From Heliocidaris erythrogramma (taxonomy: Eukaryota > Echinodermata > Echinoidea > Camarodonta > Echinometridae): a DNA stretch of 64,000 nucleotides. How positions within the stretch are numbered: the stretch's first letter is position 1; every line of letters starts with the position of its first letter. Both the position numbers and the translations under genes were made by a program. The stretch spans positions 16,077,168 to 16,141,167 of the forward strand of contig CM046869.1 in the NCBI GenBank assembly GCA_025617745.1, read 5' to 3'. Below, in pieces: positions 9,784-19,785 of the stretch. Under the pieces are notes generated by a model. The model saw only the letters and a list, made by a program, of their open reading frames with translations. It did no database searches and was not told where the DNA came from.

Positions 9784-11939
9784 TAGCTGCATTGAAGAAT
9801 CAAGGCATTTTGGGATTAGACCTACTCATACAGATGAATGCGGTCTTGGATCTACGGAAACCGGAGTTGCGAACTCCAAAAGGAACCATTGCGTGCAAAG
9901 ATCACCAAGGAAGATCATTCTGCTGCAGAATAGTTGCACAACAAACAAGTACTATCCCGGCTGGTTGTGAAGTAATTCTACCTGGCGAAGTCAAGAGCAC
10001 GCAACATCTGAGTGGAATAGGACTACTAGAAGGACCGCAAGATGGTGCAGAAATATCGAGCAAAGGCTTAATTGTTGCTCAAGCTGTCGTGAGTGCAGAT
10101 GCAGAGGTCCTACCTGTACGAATTCTGAACACTACAGAACAGAATAGAGTCGTCAAGAAGGGCACATTTGTAGCTAGTCTGTCAGCACTGAAGGAAAAAG
10201 AAATCACGGAAGCAGAAGTCCATGAGAAAAGTCCCTCCACCGGCGTTCCAGAGCACCTAGATGACCTCTTGACCAGAACTACACAAAATGTTCCAGGAGA
10301 GTATCACGAATCGGTAGCCAAATTATTAGAAGACTTCAGTGGTGTCTTTTCGACAGGTCCGCTCGACATTGGCAGAACCAACTATGTACAGCACAGCATC
10401 AACACAGGAGATACACGACCATTCAGACAAGCCCACAGGAGATATCCTGTTCAACAAAGGGAACAGATTGACCAGCAGGTAAAAGATTTGCTTAAGCAAG
10501 GCTTAATAGAACCTACTTCAAGTCCCTGGGCATCAAATGTGGTCTTGGTATCCAAGAAAGATGGAAGCAAACGATTCTGTGTGGACTACCGTCAACTGAA
10601 CGCAAGCACCATAAAGGACGCCTATCCACTGCCAAGAATCAATGACACCCTAGATGCGTTAGGAGGGGCGAGATGGTTCTCCACCCTTGACTTGGCCAGT
10701 GGATACTGGCAAGTGGAATTAGATGAGGAAGCAAGGCAGAAATCTGCGTTCTTTGCAAATGGTGGATTATACACATGGCGTGCTATGCCTTTTGGGTTAT
10801 GTAACGCACCGGCCACCTTTGAACGACTGATGGACCGAGTGGTAGCGGGATTGAAGTGGGAGATCTTGCTAGTGTATCTTGACGATGTGATAGTATATGG
10901 CAGGACAGTAGAGGACGAACTGGAAAGGCTTCGGTTGGTGTTCCAACGCTTCAGAGAAGCAGGTCTCAAATTGAAACCATCAAAGTGTCATTTGTTCTGC
11001 AGAAGTGTTCAATACCTGGGTCATGTGGTCTCGGCCGAGGGCGTCAGCACAGACCCAGAGAAAATAGAAGCTGTACGCAACTGGATAACCCCGACTTCCG
11101 TCTCAGAACTCAGGAGTTTCATGGGCCTAGCATCCTACTATCGGCGGTATGTCAAAGGATTTGCGGAGATTGCCAGACCTCTGCCTCAGCTGATGGAAAA
11201 GAACAGACGGTTTGAATGGACCAGTGAATGCCAGTCCGCTTTCGAACAGCTCCAGGAACGTCTAACAACCTCACCAATTTTGGCATATCCAGAGTCAGAT
11301 GGACAGATGGTTTTAGACACCGACGCTAGTAACTTCGCAGTAGGCGCAGTTCTCTCCCAGATCCAGGATGGTCAAGAGAAGGTCATCGCCTACGCAAGCA
11401 AAACTCTCAAGAAGGCGGCAAGAAATTACTGTGTCACAAGGAAAGAACTACTAGCCATCGTCATCTTCCTCAAGTATTTCCGCCAGTACTTGTACGGTCG
11501 TCATATCAAGGTGAGAACTGATCACGGATCCCTTAGGTGGTTGGCTAATTTCAAGGAACCCGCTGGACAACTAGCCCGATGGCTGGAAATAATTTTAGAG
11601 TATGACATGGATATCGTGCATCGACCTGGAAGGAACCATACCAATGCTGACAGCATGTCCCGACGATCATGCAAGCAGTGCGGACGTGAAGATGATGACC
11701 CAGAATCAGAACAAGAACAAGTGAGATTATTGTCGGTGGATACTGAACAAGAGAAGGTGGAATTGCGCAATCTACAGAGAAATGATGAAGACGTGAACCC
11801 AGTACTACAGGCGAAACAAGTTGGACAAAAACCAACAGATGAGCAGACATCTGCCTGGTCACAAAATGCTAAACGTCTCTTAGAGTTCTGGGATGTGCTG
11901 GAGGTGAAGAGTGAAATTCTCTACCGAAGGTGGGAATGA
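9687..11939 (+). CDS. pol: Gypsy reverse transcriptase and RNase H
   Basis: A 750-residue open frame carries the polymerase section. It starts with the end of the protease and a linker (residues 1-220). The RT domain follows: VDYRQLNAST, LDLASGYWQVELD, AMPFGLCNAPATFERL and the active site LLVYLDDVIVYG (about residues 390-400). RNase H begins at LDTDASNFAVGAVL (about residue 545), then KELLAIVIFLKYFRQYLYGR and VRTDHGSLRWL. The ATG at 9687 is not a true start: the sequence should be made as part of a gag-pol precursor. The frame ends at a TGA (11937-11939) just before integrase. The motifs are complete, so the RT itself looks undamaged; it could be trapped behind the upstream breaks. Confidence 0.93.
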   Translation: MVYQADGSPLGTMGRSSVVIQIGGMVAASEVIVAALKNQGILGLDLLIQMNAVLDLRKPELRTPKGTIACKDHQGRSFCCRIVAQQTSTIPAGCEVILPGEVKSTQHLSGIGLLEGPQDGAEISSKGLIVAQAVVSADAEVLPVRILNTTEQNRVVKKGTFVASLSALKEKEITEAEVHEKSPSTGVPEHLDDLLTRTTQNVPGEYHESVAKLLEDFSGVFSTGPLDIGRTNYVQHSINTGDTRPFRQAHRRYPVQQREQIDQQVKDLLKQGLIEPTSSPWASNVVLVSKKDGSKRFCVDYRQLNASTIKDAYPLPRINDTLDALGGARWFSTLDLASGYWQVELDEEARQKSAFFANGGLYTWRAMPFGLCNAPATFERLMDRVVAGLKWEILLVYLDDVIVYGRTVEDELERLRLVFQRFREAGLKLKPSKCHLFCRSVQYLGHVVSAEGVSTDPEKIEAVRNWITPTSVSELRSFMGLASYYRRYVKGFAEIARPLPQLMEKNRRFEWTSECQSAFEQLQERLTTSPILAYPESDGQMVLDTDASNFAVGAVLSQIQDGQEKVIAYASKTLKKAARNYCVTRKELLAIVIFLKYFRQYLYGRHIKVRTDHGSLRWLANFKEPAGQLARWLEIILEYDMDIVHRPGRNHTNADSMSRRSCKQCGREDDDPESEQEQVRLLSVDTEQEKVELRNLQRNDEDVNPVLQAKQVGQKPTDEQTSAWSQNAKRLLEFWDVLEVKSEILYRRWE

Positions 11940-13100
11940 AATGAGGGGAAAACCATACGATGGCAGCTGATCTTGCCTCGAACCATGGTACAAGAAGTAG
12001 TGAAGGAAATGCATTCAGCAACTGTCGCTGGTCATTTTGGCATTAGAAAGTGCCTTGATAGAGCCCGACTGAAGTATTTCTGGGTAGGAATGACAGCAAA
12101 TTTCCGTTCTGCAATATGACAGTGTGACGCATGCGCAAGAAGGAAGACCAGTGGACGGCACACTAGAGCACCGTTACAACAACGGATCAGTGGATCACCA
12201 ATGGACCGCATTGCCTTAGACATCCTCGGTCCATTACCAGAGTCTACAAACGGCAACAAGTACGTCTTAGTCATCGGTGATTATTTCACCAAATGGATAG
12301 AGGCGTTTGCTATACCGAATGAACGAGCCGAGACGGTGGCAGAAAAACTGGTGAAGGAAGTTCTGTGTAGATTTGGCGTCCCTTCAGCCATTCATTCCGA
12401 CCAGGGCCGGAACTTCGAGTCGGACGTCTTTAAAGAGGTTTGCCGTTTGATTGGTGTAAAGAAGACAAGGACAACGTCTTACAACCCGAAGTCCGATGGG
12501 CTTGTTGAAAGATTTAATCGGACTCTCCTCAACACCGTAGCAGCCATGATGGATCCACAATCACACCAAAGAGACTGGGATCAGTACATTCCATTTGCGA
12601 CAGCAGCATACCGAAGTAGTCCTCAAGAATCCACCGGAGAAACTCCGAACATACTCATGCTAGGGAGAGAGGTAACATTGCCCGTGGATCTGGTAATGCC
12701 ACCTACTCCTGATGACGAAAATGTAGATTATGCCTCTAGACTTAGAGATGTACTGCAGACAGTCCATAAAAGGGCAAGGGAGAATTTAAAGGATGCGGAA
12801 AGCCGACAGAGAATATTGTACAACCGCAAGGCAAGAGAAACTGAGTTCGAAGTAGGCCAATTCGTCTGGCTGAGAAAAAGAAATAGAAAGAAGGGTGTGT
12901 CGCCGAAGTTGGAACCAAGATGGCTGGGACCCTTTCTTATAGTCTCAAAACTATCTGCGGTCACGTTTCGCCTTCAGCAGTCTCCTAGATCCCTCCCACT
13001 TGTTGTCCATGCTGATCGCATGAAGAAGTACCAGGGAGTTGAACTACAAACCTGGCAATTCAGACGACCAGAATCAACTACAGCACCTAACACAGAATAA
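11940..13100 (+). pseudogene. Gypsy integrase with two premature stops
   Basis: Integrase inserts the cDNA into the genome. The frame is the same as RT. The HHCC zinc finger (MHSATVAGH, then CDAC) lies at 12010-12140 and is cut by a TGA just before QCDAC, after the first TGA at 11937. From 12201 the catalytic core is open: D in ALDILGPLP, D in IHSDQGRNF, E in SDGLVERFNRTL. A GPY/F-like segment (RWLGPFLIV) follows near 12925. The end is a TAA at 13098-13100. The break before CDAC fits a CGA-to-TGA change, though that is inference. Confidence 0.9.
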
Positions 13101-13299
13101 TTCTTTGGCCAGAAAGAAAAAGAAATATATTCCGCTTTGACCATGCACTCTGTTGTATATTCGTGTGATGAATGATGAGGAAAAATTAAAAAGAAATTAC
13201 TTTCTTTTCTATCGTCTTCTTAACTAGTGATGATTTCAAATGGTGAGCCTTGAACTGCCAAATATTTTGTGTTCCTTTCAAATTTCACAATCCAGGATC

Positions 13300-13749
13300 A
13301 TGGTGAGCGACGATGAGATAAGCATTTGCAGCAAGATGTCCAACAATGAGTTTACTTGCGGGGAGTGCAACAAGACATTTGAGAAACTACCACAGTTAAA
13401 TAGGCACCACAGAGAAACCCATGTGAAGAGATTCAGATTCAAATGCGACTACCGATGCGGGCGAAAAGGTGACATGGAAAGACATGAAGCGACACATGCG
13501 GACCCGGTACCCATCAGGAAGCATGGAAAGACACCAATATACACCCCACAAGCTAGGTCCCAGTTGGATAGATCACCAGACAGGAGACGTCGCTCGAGGT
13601 CCCCGAGGAGCAAGGAAAGATCTCCTCAAACATCGACAAGGTCGCCGCGGAGTTCGGAAAGGTCTCCACGTACGTCCCATAAGTTCAAGATTATTGTTTT
13701 GTTTTGGTATCGTAAGAATCCAAGAAGAAGAGGATTTCATTTAGTTTAG
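13300..13749 (+). CDS. Extra gypsy ORF: C2H2 zinc finger plus arginine/serine-rich segment
   Basis: This open frame lies between integrase and the 3' LTR, where env sits in some elements, but it shows no signal peptide or membrane segment. I prefer the ATG at 13300 (the frame is also open from 13240) because it directly follows an intron-acceptor-like stretch (pyrimidine-rich, then ATCCAG). It has one good C2H2 finger (FTCGECNKTFEKLPQLNRHH, then ETH), one degenerate finger (FKCDYRCGRKGDMERHEATH, spacing of the cysteines is off), and then an RS-rich tail with SPDRRRRSRSPRSKERSP and repeats of RSP. Such tails bind RNA or splicing factors. A role in RNA export, splicing control or chromatin targeting is only inference. 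The last 20 residues after TSHK look unlike the rest and may be past a frameshift. Confidence 0.7.
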   Translation: MVSDDEISICSKMSNNEFTCGECNKTFEKLPQLNRHHRETHVKRFRFKCDYRCGRKGDMERHEATHADPVPIRKHGKTPIYTPQARSQLDRSPDRRRRSRSPRSKERSPQTSTRSPRSSERSPRTSHKFKIIVLFWYRKNPRRRGFHLV

Positions 13750-13908
13750 TACTTGTAAGAAAAGAAAGAAGACTCATAGAAGACTCATAGAAGGCAAATG
13801 GGAGTACATGCTAGTTAAGTTTTATTTCTGAGTGTTTTTAGTGTTTTAGTTTTCTGTTGGTGTTATCAGTTCTGTTGGAAGGTTAGTAAGCTCGGGGACC
13901 GAGCTTAT

Positions 13909-13923
13909 CGAAGGGGGGAGTTG
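13909..13923 (+). promoter_or_regulatory. Polypurine tract of the gypsy element
   Basis: GAAGGGGGGAG followed by TTG lies directly before the 3' LTR start at 13924. It is the expected primer for plus-strand DNA synthesis. Confidence 0.75.
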
Positions 13924-15127
13924 TGTAACGAAATTATGTTTCATACTTAATTTGATATATTTCTGGAAAATGATCAATATATTATTTTTGACACATTCAG
14001 AATGAGGTTTGAATACTTGTAGCTGTATTTTGAGTTAATAATCGATCTCTTTTAATCGATCATTACGGAACCAAATCAATGCTTGCTAATGTTGTATGTT
14101 TGGGTTTTAAAAATGTTATTGGGGCCAATAGAATCAACATTTCTATCATGTAATATAATAATTATTATGCGACTTTTGTACATTGATACATGATATCTGT
14201 GTGATTGTAAAAATATTTTTTGTAGCCAAGTAACATATTACTTCAACTCTTTTAGATATTAGCAGCACATTGAATAGATGAATAAGGATATCTTGCTTAG
14301 GGGCCGGGTTAGGTTTACCAATTATCACTGATATAGTAAGCCTTGCCACAGCACTATAGGTTTGCCAACCTCGTTATAAGAGATAACCAGACGGAAACTT
14401 TGGGCTGATACATCATACCATTTGTGCCAGAAGACTTAACGGTGAGCTAGCATGCAATGAAATAAGTAAAGTTTTTCAGAAACTTAGTTCAAATTTGTTG
14501 CCTGTTTTTATTCGCTTCTTGTGACGAGAAGAAGGAAAGAGATTGTATGGATGTGCAGTAGAAGTACTGGAGAGCGAGAGGGAAATAAAAACCATGCATG
14601 GTTTTCGCACACTAAATTTCAGAAAACCATACATGGTCGTGCGGTCTTCATAAATGTCAGAAAACCATACATGGTCGTGCGGTCTTCATAAATGTCAGAA
14701 ACCATACATGGTCGTGCGGTCTTCATAAATGTCAGAAAACCATGCATGGTCGTACGGTCCTCTTGAACTGAGAAAGCTGTTGGCATGGTCGTGCGGTCCT
14801 CCTGAACTGAGAAAGCTGTTGGCATGGTCGTGCGGTCCTCCTGAACTGAGAAGCTGTTGGCATGGTCGTGCGGTGCTGAGAGAAAGACGAAGCTTGATAT
14901 GGTCGTGCGGTGCTGAGAGAGAATTAGGCATGGTCATGCGGTAATGCGGTACTGTAAGAGAGAGGCATGGTCATCGTGTGTTTTAGCAACCCAGGAAAAT
15001 AACCTATGCAGTGAACAAGTGGTCATTTTGAACAATCAAGAATTTTTTGAAGAATAATCTACTTCAACTGACTGTATATTTCAGTCCAACGAACCTCCGG
15101 TCTAGGGAAAAGGGCGGTTCGGCTACA
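13924..15127 (+). repeat. 3' LTR of the gypsy element
   Basis: 1204 bases from TGTAACG to GGCTACA. It matches the two parts of the 5' LTR, with scattered substitutions, small indels (for example near 13964 and 14210) and one extra unit in the minisatellite at about 14590-14890. The ATAC duplication follows at 15128. Confidence 0.92.
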
Positions 15128-15684
15128 ATACGGTGTGAAATAGAGAAGTAGCATTTTTCGTCGATTTTGAATAAATTTGCATAAATTTGCATAATTGATG
15201 AATTTCATGATTTTGTGTAGAAGTTTGGAAGCCCCCACTCAGCCCTATCAGATAAAACAATCAGAATCAAAATCGGCCAAGAAATGACGGAGAAGTAGCA
15301 TTTTCTAACTTTTGAGCACACACGGACGGACGGACGGAGGGACGGACGGACACACACGCGCACGGAGTTCGTTTCATAGTCCCCTTGCGAACTTCGTTCG
15401 GCGGGGACAAAAAAGAATAACACTACGAAAGATCTCTGTGTTTTCAATCCAAAGTTCAATAAAACAGTGATTAATTGAATAATTAATTAATTAATCCAAC
15501 AATCGATTTATTCATGGCATAAGAAATCAAATAATTAATTCATGCTGCCATCAGGCCACCTTTTTTTCCCTCTTCATTTCTTTTTCTTTTTTTTTTTTTT
15601 GCTGCTTAAAAAAAAGATACCATAAAATTCCTGAAAAATGTCTACCAACGCGACGCGACGTTACCCGACTGTTTAGCAAAAGCC

Positions 15685-16829
15685 GCGAGAGCCTGCTCGA
15701 GGAGGAGGTCTTCTTAGCGGGATGCGGATTTGCGATACCGGCTGCAATTCCCCCAGGCACGCCGACGGTGGTCGGATGTCGGGGGAAGCCAGTAACACTG
15801 GGTGAAATCTCGCTAGGCACCCCGACGGTGGTCGGGGGTCGGCAAGACCCAGTAACATCATTAGCTGACCGCTTAGCCCCCTCCAGGCTCCCGACGGTGG
15901 TCGGGGGTCGAGAGGACCCGGTAATACTAGCTACCGTCCCCCCCCCCCCCCCCCCCCCCCCCCAACTGCAGACGCGGTGCTCGCGAGTTGGAGGGAGTTA
16001 GAATTGTTAATGACGGGTGTTCGGTCCGAAACCTTATGAACACCTAACTAACCTATAAAGCCCGTCTTGCTCGACGCTGCGGGTACAAAAATACCAGGGC
16101 GAGCCGACTGACTGACGCCCTTACCTCCCCTAACCATCGTGTTTGACTCGCTGGTAGGCAAGCGAAACACAGAGGTCTCCAACACACTCACTGGGCTGAC
16201 GCCCTTATAAGTGAGAGAAGTGGAAGGGAGGGAAGAAGAATTGGAAGAGCACGGAGGCAACCAAGACCTCGATTGCTCTTCCTCCGAAGAACTCATTATA
16301 ACCTGTAAGGAGATATAAAAAGCGAAAGTGAAACGGAATGGAATTTTCCAACGTAGTGTGTGGAAACAAGGAACACTCTCGTAAGGGTATATGCACACAA
16401 CAGCCACAAACACGAAACACCAACGAAACGTAACAGGGCTGAGCGCCCGGCAATACGCCAAAGCGAATGCCCGGGGCTACTATACGAAAGAGGTGAAAAG
16501 TGAGGTATGAATTTAAGCACAAATATCACCAAAATAAATACGTGACAGATATAAACCGACACTAAACAGATATTAAAACAAGTCTAGGACGGAAATATAG
16601 GCAAAAGTCACCAGAAAACGCGCTAAAAGAGTAGCAATTGTGACTTAGCTGCAACTCTTTAGGCTGCGAGAAGGAAAGAGGAGGATTGCGTGCGCTCGTC
16701 ATGCGTACGTGCACAGAGCAAGGCGTGATCCTGGGGGTATATGCACTTTCGTGACTTTAATTACTCGAATGGCTTGCGTAGTCGGAAGACTAGCAAAATA
16801 AGCAGGTACATTGATTTATTGTAGTAAAT
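15685..16829 (-). mobile_element. DIRS family A, copy 1, upstream part with right terminal repeat
   Basis: This is the other half of the copy at 1-1847. It starts with the repeated GCGAGAGC and matches 61636-62779. It holds the gag N-terminus, an untranslated leader and the right terminus, which ends ATTTATTGTAGTAAAT at 16829. Family-B' DIRS sequence follows at once, so copy 1 appears to have been inserted into another DIRS element. A 26-base or longer C run lies at about 15938-15963; copy 6 has ten C there. Confidence 0.82.
15693..16296 (-). pseudogene. DIRS family A gag N-terminus, broken
   Basis: The start codon is the ATG whose complement is at 16294-16296; the protein begins MSSSEEEQSRSWLPP and continues with serine-rich sequence, as in copy 6 (start at 62241). 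The acidic and serine-rich start is shared in style with family-B gags (MNSEEEAA). The frame is interrupted by the poly-C run near 15950 and the gene is cut at 15692 by transposon copy A. Confidence 0.6.
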
Positions 16830-16988
16830 CTGATCTCCGTTGAAGCGTGACAGCGAGCCTGGGCAGACATGAGATCTTATAGCATTGTGCAAACTAGTCG
16901 CCTTGCCCGGCCCCGCAGAGAGCCACGACTACCTCTCGAAGAGGCCCTGCCACGTCCGCCTCTCCCGCGAGGGGGGGGGGGGGGGGGG
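16830..16988 (-). mobile_element. DIRS family B' fragment next to the gap
   Basis: Matches 56012-56150 closely (start of the RT region and end of gag, including the CGTCCGCCTCTCCCGCGAGG segment), then ends in an 18-base G run that goes straight into the N gap. The G run probably caused the assembly to stop. Confidence 0.75.
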
Positions 16989-17488
16989 NNNNNNNNNNNN
17001 NNNNNNNNNNNNNNNNNNNNNNNNNNNNNNNNNNNNNNNNNNNNNNNNNNNNNNNNNNNNNNNNNNNNNNNNNNNNNNNNNNNNNNNNNNNNNNNNNNNN
17101 NNNNNNNNNNNNNNNNNNNNNNNNNNNNNNNNNNNNNNNNNNNNNNNNNNNNNNNNNNNNNNNNNNNNNNNNNNNNNNNNNNNNNNNNNNNNNNNNNNNN
17201 NNNNNNNNNNNNNNNNNNNNNNNNNNNNNNNNNNNNNNNNNNNNNNNNNNNNNNNNNNNNNNNNNNNNNNNNNNNNNNNNNNNNNNNNNNNNNNNNNNNN
17301 NNNNNNNNNNNNNNNNNNNNNNNNNNNNNNNNNNNNNNNNNNNNNNNNNNNNNNNNNNNNNNNNNNNNNNNNNNNNNNNNNNNNNNNNNNNNNNNNNNNN
17401 NNNNNNNNNNNNNNNNNNNNNNNNNNNNNNNNNNNNNNNNNNNNNNNNNNNNNNNNNNNNNNNNNNNNNNNNNNNNNNNNNNNNNNNN
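16989..17488. other. Assembly gap of 500 N
   Basis: Exactly 500 N residues, a usual placeholder length, so the true gap size is probably unknown. Frames read across it have no meaning. Confidence 0.98.
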
Positions 17489-17620
17489 AGAGACCAGCCC
17501 TGCCGCTAAGCGAAAACCCGCATCATGCTAAGTAGCTCAGATTGAGAAGGATCAAACGGGGCAGCAGCGGGCAACGCCTTGCTTCTCTTAGTCCCCTTAG
17601 ATGTGTACTTCGTAAGGCGG
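17489..17620 (-). mobile_element. DIRS family B' gag fragment after the gap
   Basis: Contains CGCATCATGCTAAGTAGCTCAG and a run similar to the gag region of copies 3 and 4 (36930-37020 and 45650-45750). It ends near 17620 at a different repeat beginning GGCGGATTCACACCG. It probably belongs to the same element as 16830-16988. Confidence 0.5.
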
Positions 17621-18360
17621 ATTCACACCGAACACGACAAACGACAAACGACACGACAGCACTACATGAACGACTTTCCGAAAAATCGCCCTAATGCAAG
17701 CCCTATGGCACCGTGCACACTGCCACGACGTTTTTAGGGGTTTTTAGTCGTTTCAGAAAATCGCTCGGCGAGCGATTTTCCCAGCACGACAAAACGACAT
17801 TTTGGCCACCAACCAATTAGCGTGGAGGATTTGCAGTGACGTCATATTTATCCAAGGCTGCTAATTGATGGCAGAAACGTTTCAGTTCTGCAGCTCATAT
17901 CTCTATGGGATTTTACGTGTAAATTATTTTATCGCAAAAACACAGCACTGGTTATATTTTCGTCGAGTCCAACCAAAACGAGATTTCCAAGTTACATACT
18001 TGTCTGATTGATCCTTTGGTTGAAAGGTTGCTGAAAATTTATCTTCGGTAAGTAAAACTAAGCCTAATTTGATGAGAGCTCTAGTCTATTTATTTAATGT
18101 TTGACCAACTTGACAAAGACCAAAACCAACGTTAACGTACAATAACAATACAGTATAGATCTAGACTGCAGACTGAATAAATGGTGGCTAAAAACCAAGC
18201 TTTACTTAGCTCTAGCCTAGGGCCTAACCCTAGGCTAGGTTATGAGCAAATTCAATGAGTAGATCTAGATCCCTGGCTCCAGATCTAACTTAGAATAGAT
18301 CCAGGACCAGCTGTCTAGATATAATTCCTAACATTAACATATAAACTAAACTAAACAGGC
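17616..18360. other. Region without a confident gene; palindrome and candidate exon end
   Basis: It starts with repeated ACGAC motifs (17630-17660) and holds a perfect palindrome AAAATCGCTCGGCGAGCGATTTT (17758-17780). A strong splice donor (TTCG then GTAAGT) lies at 18047/18048. From 18140 the sequence is rich in AGATCT and CTAG words. The start (GGCGGATTCACACCGAA) looks like the end of a DNA transposon, but I did not find its partner. Confidence 0.4.
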
Positions 18361-18370
18361 CCTAACTATA

Positions 18371-18421
18371 GGGGGGGGGGGGGGGGGCGGGGGGTTCGAA
18401 CGAACCCCCCCCCCCCCCCCC
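18371..18421. repeat. Poly-G / poly-C inverted repeat
   Basis: A run of about 24 G (one C inside) is joined by TTCGAACGAA to a run of about 17 C. The arms can pair into one hairpin, and each could form four-stranded structures. It is a likely site for sequencing error. Confidence 0.7.
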
Positions 18422-19378
18422 GTTGGCGAGCAGAGGTCCGCTTTAAAAAAAAGCGAGGGGAGAGATGATGGAAAGGGAAAAATAAAGTGATAAAATATCG
18501 GTCTTTCCGTCTTTTTAATACATCTTATTTGATTTTGTCCCGTAACTTCCTAATCTGGCAAATCTATAATATTAATCAATGTCGTCTTTCACATTCATTT
18601 TCGAATTGTGTACATTATGCCAGGTTGCAATCGATTTTCTTTCAAAGCGTCATTCAAAGAATTATTCAAATTCGTTTTTAGTATCGCCCCCAAACTGGCG
18701 AGCAGAAATCTGCTTAACAACAACTACAAAAAGAATCAGGCGAAAAAAAATTATCCAAAGTGACATCAGACTAGTGATTTTTAGGTTAAATTATTAAAAA
18801 CATTTCCATGCCAACTGGCTTCGAAAGGGGAGGGCGCACAAGGGGGTCACGTGAAAGAGGAGAGAGGAAGGAAAGTGGAAAATAATGTAAGATAATAACG
18901 TTTCCAGCCGGGTTTCCTTCAATTTGAACACATGCTATTGTCCTGCATCTTAATAATAAGGCCTAGACAATATATGTCTTTGGCCATTCATTTTCGAAAT
19001 TTATTGTTCATTTTGCTATCGATTTTGTCAAAGACTGAAAGAGTATAAAGAGTTATTCAAATCGTCACCCGCTCGTTGTAAGGTCTTGTCTATATGACGA
19101 ATTTGAATGACAGTTTCTTGAAATCGACTTCCCAAAGATGGATTTGATAATAAAGTTTTGCAGCGGATTGCCAGGTCGGACGAATTCGAATAAAATCTGA
19201 CGAAAGTGAATGAGATATGGAAAAGACAGAGGGGTATTTAATGTGTCTGTTCACTTTAAAATGAAAAATTTTCCCGTTCTCAAATTGCATGGAGTACTAC
19301 TGGCGGACCCGGTCTAGTCATTCAGGCCTTTAAATTATGGCCCTCTAATACAGCCTGTTCAACCGGAGTGCCATGACA
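18422..19378. other. AT-rich region, no gene seen
   Basis: Contains related short blocks ending in GGCGAGCAGA at 18424 and 18696, which suggests diverged repeats. No frame longer than 80 residues has recognisable sequence. Confidence 0.4.
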
Positions 19379-19627
19379 CTAGCGGATCCAGGGGGGGGGG
19401 CCGAATCGGCCGCGGCCCCCCCTATTGGCGTCGAAAAAAAAAGAAAAAAAGAGGGGGAAAAAAAAGAAAGAAAAAAGAAGGAGAAGGGGAAGTATTTTTG
19501 AAGGTTTGACGAATTTTTTTTTTGTCCCAAACCCCCCCCCCCCCCCCCCCCCACTGAGCGACTTTTCAAGAAGCTGGCGAGACCGAAAAATACGGGTCAC
19601 CTTTTTGAAATTTTTTTTGTTGTTTCT

Positions 19628-19669
<42 letters not shown>

Positions 19670-19785
19670 ACTGAGCGACTTTTCGAGAAGCTGGTGAGGC
19701 CGAAAAAATACGGTTCTACCTTTTCAAAAACTTTCATTTTTCGGCCCCCTCTTTTACTCAATCCTGGATCCGCCCCTGCATGAGA
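19379..19785. mobile_element. MITE-like element with GGATCCAGG ends and two poly-C units
   Basis: The ends are inverted: GCGGATCCAGGGGGGG at 19382 and TCCTGGATCCGCCC at 19762-19775. Inside is a direct duplication of about 120 bases, each starting with a long C run and then ACTGAGCGACTTTTC (19529 on and 19629 on). The second C run is about 41 bases. Related ends (GGCGGATTTAGGGGG and similar) occur at 21690-21860 and 24506-24530. There is no coding sequence; non-autonomous. Confidence 0.55.

Larger units (their letters stand above)
3014..15127 (+). mobile_element. Ty3/gypsy LTR retrotransposon, full length but defective
   Basis: LTRs starting TGTAACG and ending GGCTACA bound the element, with a 4-base duplication ATAC (3010-3013 and 15128-15131). 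The order is LTR, tRNA-Leu primer site, gag, protease, RT, RNase H, integrase, extra ORF, polypurine tract, LTR, which is the Ty3/gypsy order. The 5' LTR is interrupted by a LINE. The visible defects are a frameshift in gag, a stop between gag and protease, a frameshift between protease and RT, and two stops around the integrase zinc finger. By eye the two LTRs differ by only a few percent plus small indels and one repeat unit, so the insertion looks fairly young. Confidence 0.95.
2778..15409 (+). mobile_element. Hairpin-ended interspersed repeat (Helitron2/HINE-like), split by the gypsy element
   Basis: The left end begins TGTCCCCGCC (2778) and the right end is GGCGGGGACA (15400-15409), preceded by a hairpin (about 15379-15408) and an ACGG microsatellite (about 15326-15355). 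Internally, a module of about 120 bases ending CCCTATCAGATAAAAC occurs left of the gypsy element (2900-3000) and again to its right (15140-15270). The gypsy element sits in the repeat with an ATAC duplication. Asymmetric short inverted termini, a 3' hairpin, a nearby microsatellite and internal tandem modules are the architecture described for Helentron-associated elements. The class is inference; no protein is encoded. Confidence 0.5.
1849..15684. mobile_element. TIR DNA transposon with 8-bp target duplication, copy A (filled with nested elements)
   Basis: Both ends carry the same inverted repeat: it starts GGCTTTTGCTAAACAGT at 1849 and ends in the complement at 15684, and the similarity continues for about 65 bases through a CGTCGCGTCGCG core. 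The flanks are the 8-base duplication GCGAGAGC (one extra G lies on the left). A second copy, in opposite orientation, lies at 30487-32020. Shared internal sequence is 1905-2030 (matching 31830-31960 reversed) and 15430-15560 (matching 30630-30760 reversed). Without the nested gypsy element it would be about 1.7 kb. No transposase is visible, so it is probably non-autonomous. An 8-bp duplication fits several superfamilies (hAT, Merlin, P); a GG start is not hAT-like. Superfamily unassigned. Confidence 0.8.

Noticed and set aside
13240-13749. Envelope gene of the gypsy element
   Set aside because: No signal peptide, cleavage site or membrane segment; the frame has zinc fingers and an RS-rich tail.
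16869-17535. Two frames of over 215 residues
   Set aside because: They run through 500 N residues and have no information.
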